From contig JARICB010000440.1 of the NCBI GenBank assembly GCA_029264225.1, positions 1-6,988 of the forward strand: a DNA stretch of 6,988 bases, in the 5' to 3' direction. Below the pieces are notes generated by a model. It made no database searches. It was given only the letters and a program-made list of their open reading frames with translations, and had not been told where the DNA came from. Both the position numbers and the translations under genes were made by a program. Below are positions 5,893-6,988 of the stretch, in pieces; the stretch's first letter is position 1, and each line of letters begins with the position of its first letter. The stretch is from Nocardioides sp. GTDB taxonomy: Bacteria > Actinomycetota > Actinomycetes > Propionibacteriales > Nocardioidaceae.

Positions 5893-6987
5893 ATGCCCAG
5901 CGCCATTGAAGTCCGCAAGGTACCGATCCACTCCGTCGCCGACGCCAGTGAGCTTGCCAAGCTCATCGACGACGGTGTGATGGAGGCCGGCCGCGTGATT
6001 GCCATCATCGGCAAGACCGAGGGCAACGGCGGGGTCAACGACTACACCCGGATCATCTCCGACCGAGCGTTCCGTGAGGTGCTCGTCGAGAAGGGTGCCG
6101 ACCCCGACGCGGTCAAGCAGATCCCGATCGTCTGGTCGGGTGGCACCGACGGCGTGATCAGCCCCCACGCCACGATCTTCGCCACCACTGACGCCGAGCC
6201 CAGCGAGGAGTCACGCCTCACGGTCGGCTTCGCGATGAGCGAGGTGCTGCTGCCCGAGGACATCGGCCGCGTTGCGATGGTTACCAAGGTGGCCGACGCG
6301 GTGAAGGAGGCCATGGCGAAGGCCGGCATTACCGACGTCGCCGACGTCCACTACGTGCAGACCAAGACCCCGCTGCTGACCGTGCACACGATTCGCGACG
6401 CCAAGTCGCGCGGCAAGACGGTCTGGACCGAGCACACCCACGAGTCGATGGATCTGTCCAACGGGTGCACCGCGCTCGGGATCGCGGTGGCGCTCGGTGA
6501 GATCGAGATGCCTACCGACGAGGACGTCATGAAGGACCGCTCGCTCTACTCGGCGGTCGCGTCCTGCTCCTCGGGCGTCGAGCTCGACCAGGCGCAGATC
6601 GTCGTGGTCGGCAACGCGACCGGGGTAGGCGGGCGCTACCGCGTCGGCCACTCGGTGATGAAGGACGCCCTCGATGCCGACGGCATCTGGGACGCCATCC
6701 GCTCCGCCGGCCTGGACCTGCCCGAGCGCCCGCACACCAGCGACCTCGACGGCAAGCTCGTCAACGTGTTCCTCAAGTGCGAGGTCTCGCAGGACGGTCA
6801 GGTTCGTGGCCGGCGCAACGCCATGCTCGATGACTCCGACGTGCACTGGCACCGCCAGATCAAGTCGGCGGTCGGCGGCGTGACCGCCGCGGTCACCGGT
6901 GACCCGGCCGTGTTCGTCTCCGTCTCGGCTGCCCACCCGGGCCCCGACGGTGGCGGCCCGGTGGCCGCCATCGTCGACCTTGGCTAG
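5893..6987 (+). CDS. Ring-opening amidohydrolase (cyanuric acid hydrolase/barbiturase family)
   Basis: A complete 364-residue protein of the AtzD/TrzD/barbiturase family, whose members hydrolyse an amide bond of a planar cyclic imide (cyanuric acid to carboxybiuret, barbiturate to ureidomalonate). The family is built of three repeats, each giving one Lys-Ser pair. All three are visible: K41 in [14 protein letters not shown] (40-53) with S82 in [12 protein letters not shown] (81-92); K158 in VQTKTPLLT (155-163) with S226 in SCSSGVEL (224-231); K295 in VFLKCE (292-297) with S343 in [16 protein letters not shown] (341-356). E297 matches the usual metal-binding glutamate. Against AtzD as I remember it, the substrate-contacting arginine is kept in repeat 1 (R53) but replaced in repeat 2 (N190, in LSNG where AtzD has YSRG) and perhaps repeat 3 (K324). 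The C-terminal loop also differs (AAHPGP for AEHQGP). The fold family is sure; neither cyanuric acid nor barbiturate is safe as substrate. It follows carbamate kinase by 25 bases, so the two are probably co-transcribed. Confidence 0.9.
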   Translation: MPSAIEVRKVPIHSVADASELAKLIDDGVMEAGRVIAIIGKTEGNGGVNDYTRIISDRAFREVLVEKGADPDAVKQIPIVWSGGTDGVISPHATIFATTDAEPSEESRLTVGFAMSEVLLPEDIGRVAMVTKVADAVKEAMAKAGITDVADVHYVQTKTPLLTVHTIRDAKSRGKTVWTEHTHESMDLSNGCTALGIAVALGEIEMPTDEDVMKDRSLYSAVASCSSGVELDQAQIVVVGNATGVGGRYRVGHSVMKDALDADGIWDAIRSAGLDLPERPHTSDLDGKLVNVFLKCEVSQDGQVRGRRNAMLDDSDVHWHRQIKSAVGGVTAAVTGDPAVFVSVSAAHPGPDGGGPVAAIVDLG

Positions 6988-6988
6988 T

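Noticed and set aside
5893..6987. Firm naming as cyanuric acid amidohydrolase (atzD/trzD) or barbiturase
   Set aside because: The catalytic pairs fit the family, but the substrate arginines and the metal loop differ, and no biuret, allophanate, uracil dehydrogenase or ureidomalonase gene is in the window.

Overview
This is a compact, high-GC, plus-strand catabolic segment. The strongly G/C-biased third codon positions, the long antisense shadow frames and a possible leaderless start suggest an actinobacterium (Nocardioides-like or similar). That assignment is inference from composition and gene style; there is no rRNA or other phylogenetic marker in the window. No mobile element, tRNA, rRNA or CRISPR array is visible.

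Layout: bases 1-35 look like the last codons of an upstream gene. Bases 36-114 are a short intergenic region with two inverted repeats. A tight three-gene unit follows: a HyuA-type subunit (115-2223), a HyuB-type subunit (2220-4133, ATGA overlap) and a small NmrA-like NAD(P)-binding protein (4138-4821, 4-base gap). A 110-base intergenic region (4822-4931) carries three imperfect tandem 10-mers and a promoter-like TTGCAG/TAGGTT pair directly before the next ATG. The second unit is a carbamate kinase (4932-5867) and, after 24-25 bases and a clear ribosome binding site, a complete ring-opening amidohydrolase of the cyanuric acid hydrolase/barbiturase fold family (5893-6987), which ends one base before the window does.

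How the genes may work together: HyuA/HyuB enzymes are ATP-dependent openers of cyclic amides and ureides (N-methylhydantoinase, 5-oxoprolinase, caprolactamase) or related carboxylases. Ring-opening amidohydrolases cleave cyclic imides such as cyanuric acid and barbiturate without ATP. Carbamate kinase interconverts carbamoyl phosphate + ADP with carbamate + ATP. The simplest reading is a locus for degrading a cyclic ureide or imide as a nitrogen (and perhaps carbon) source, in which a carbamoyl group is finally converted to carbamate, with ATP recovered. A transcarbamoylase that would supply carbamoyl phosphate is not in the window and would have to lie outside it. The substrate is unknown: the ring-opening amidohydrolase keeps its three Lys-Ser pairs but appears to lack two of the three substrate-contacting arginines expected of a cyanuric acid hydrolase, and HyuA departs from its family at two conserved motifs. 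These departures, with the unusual gene combination, are the most interesting aspect of the window.
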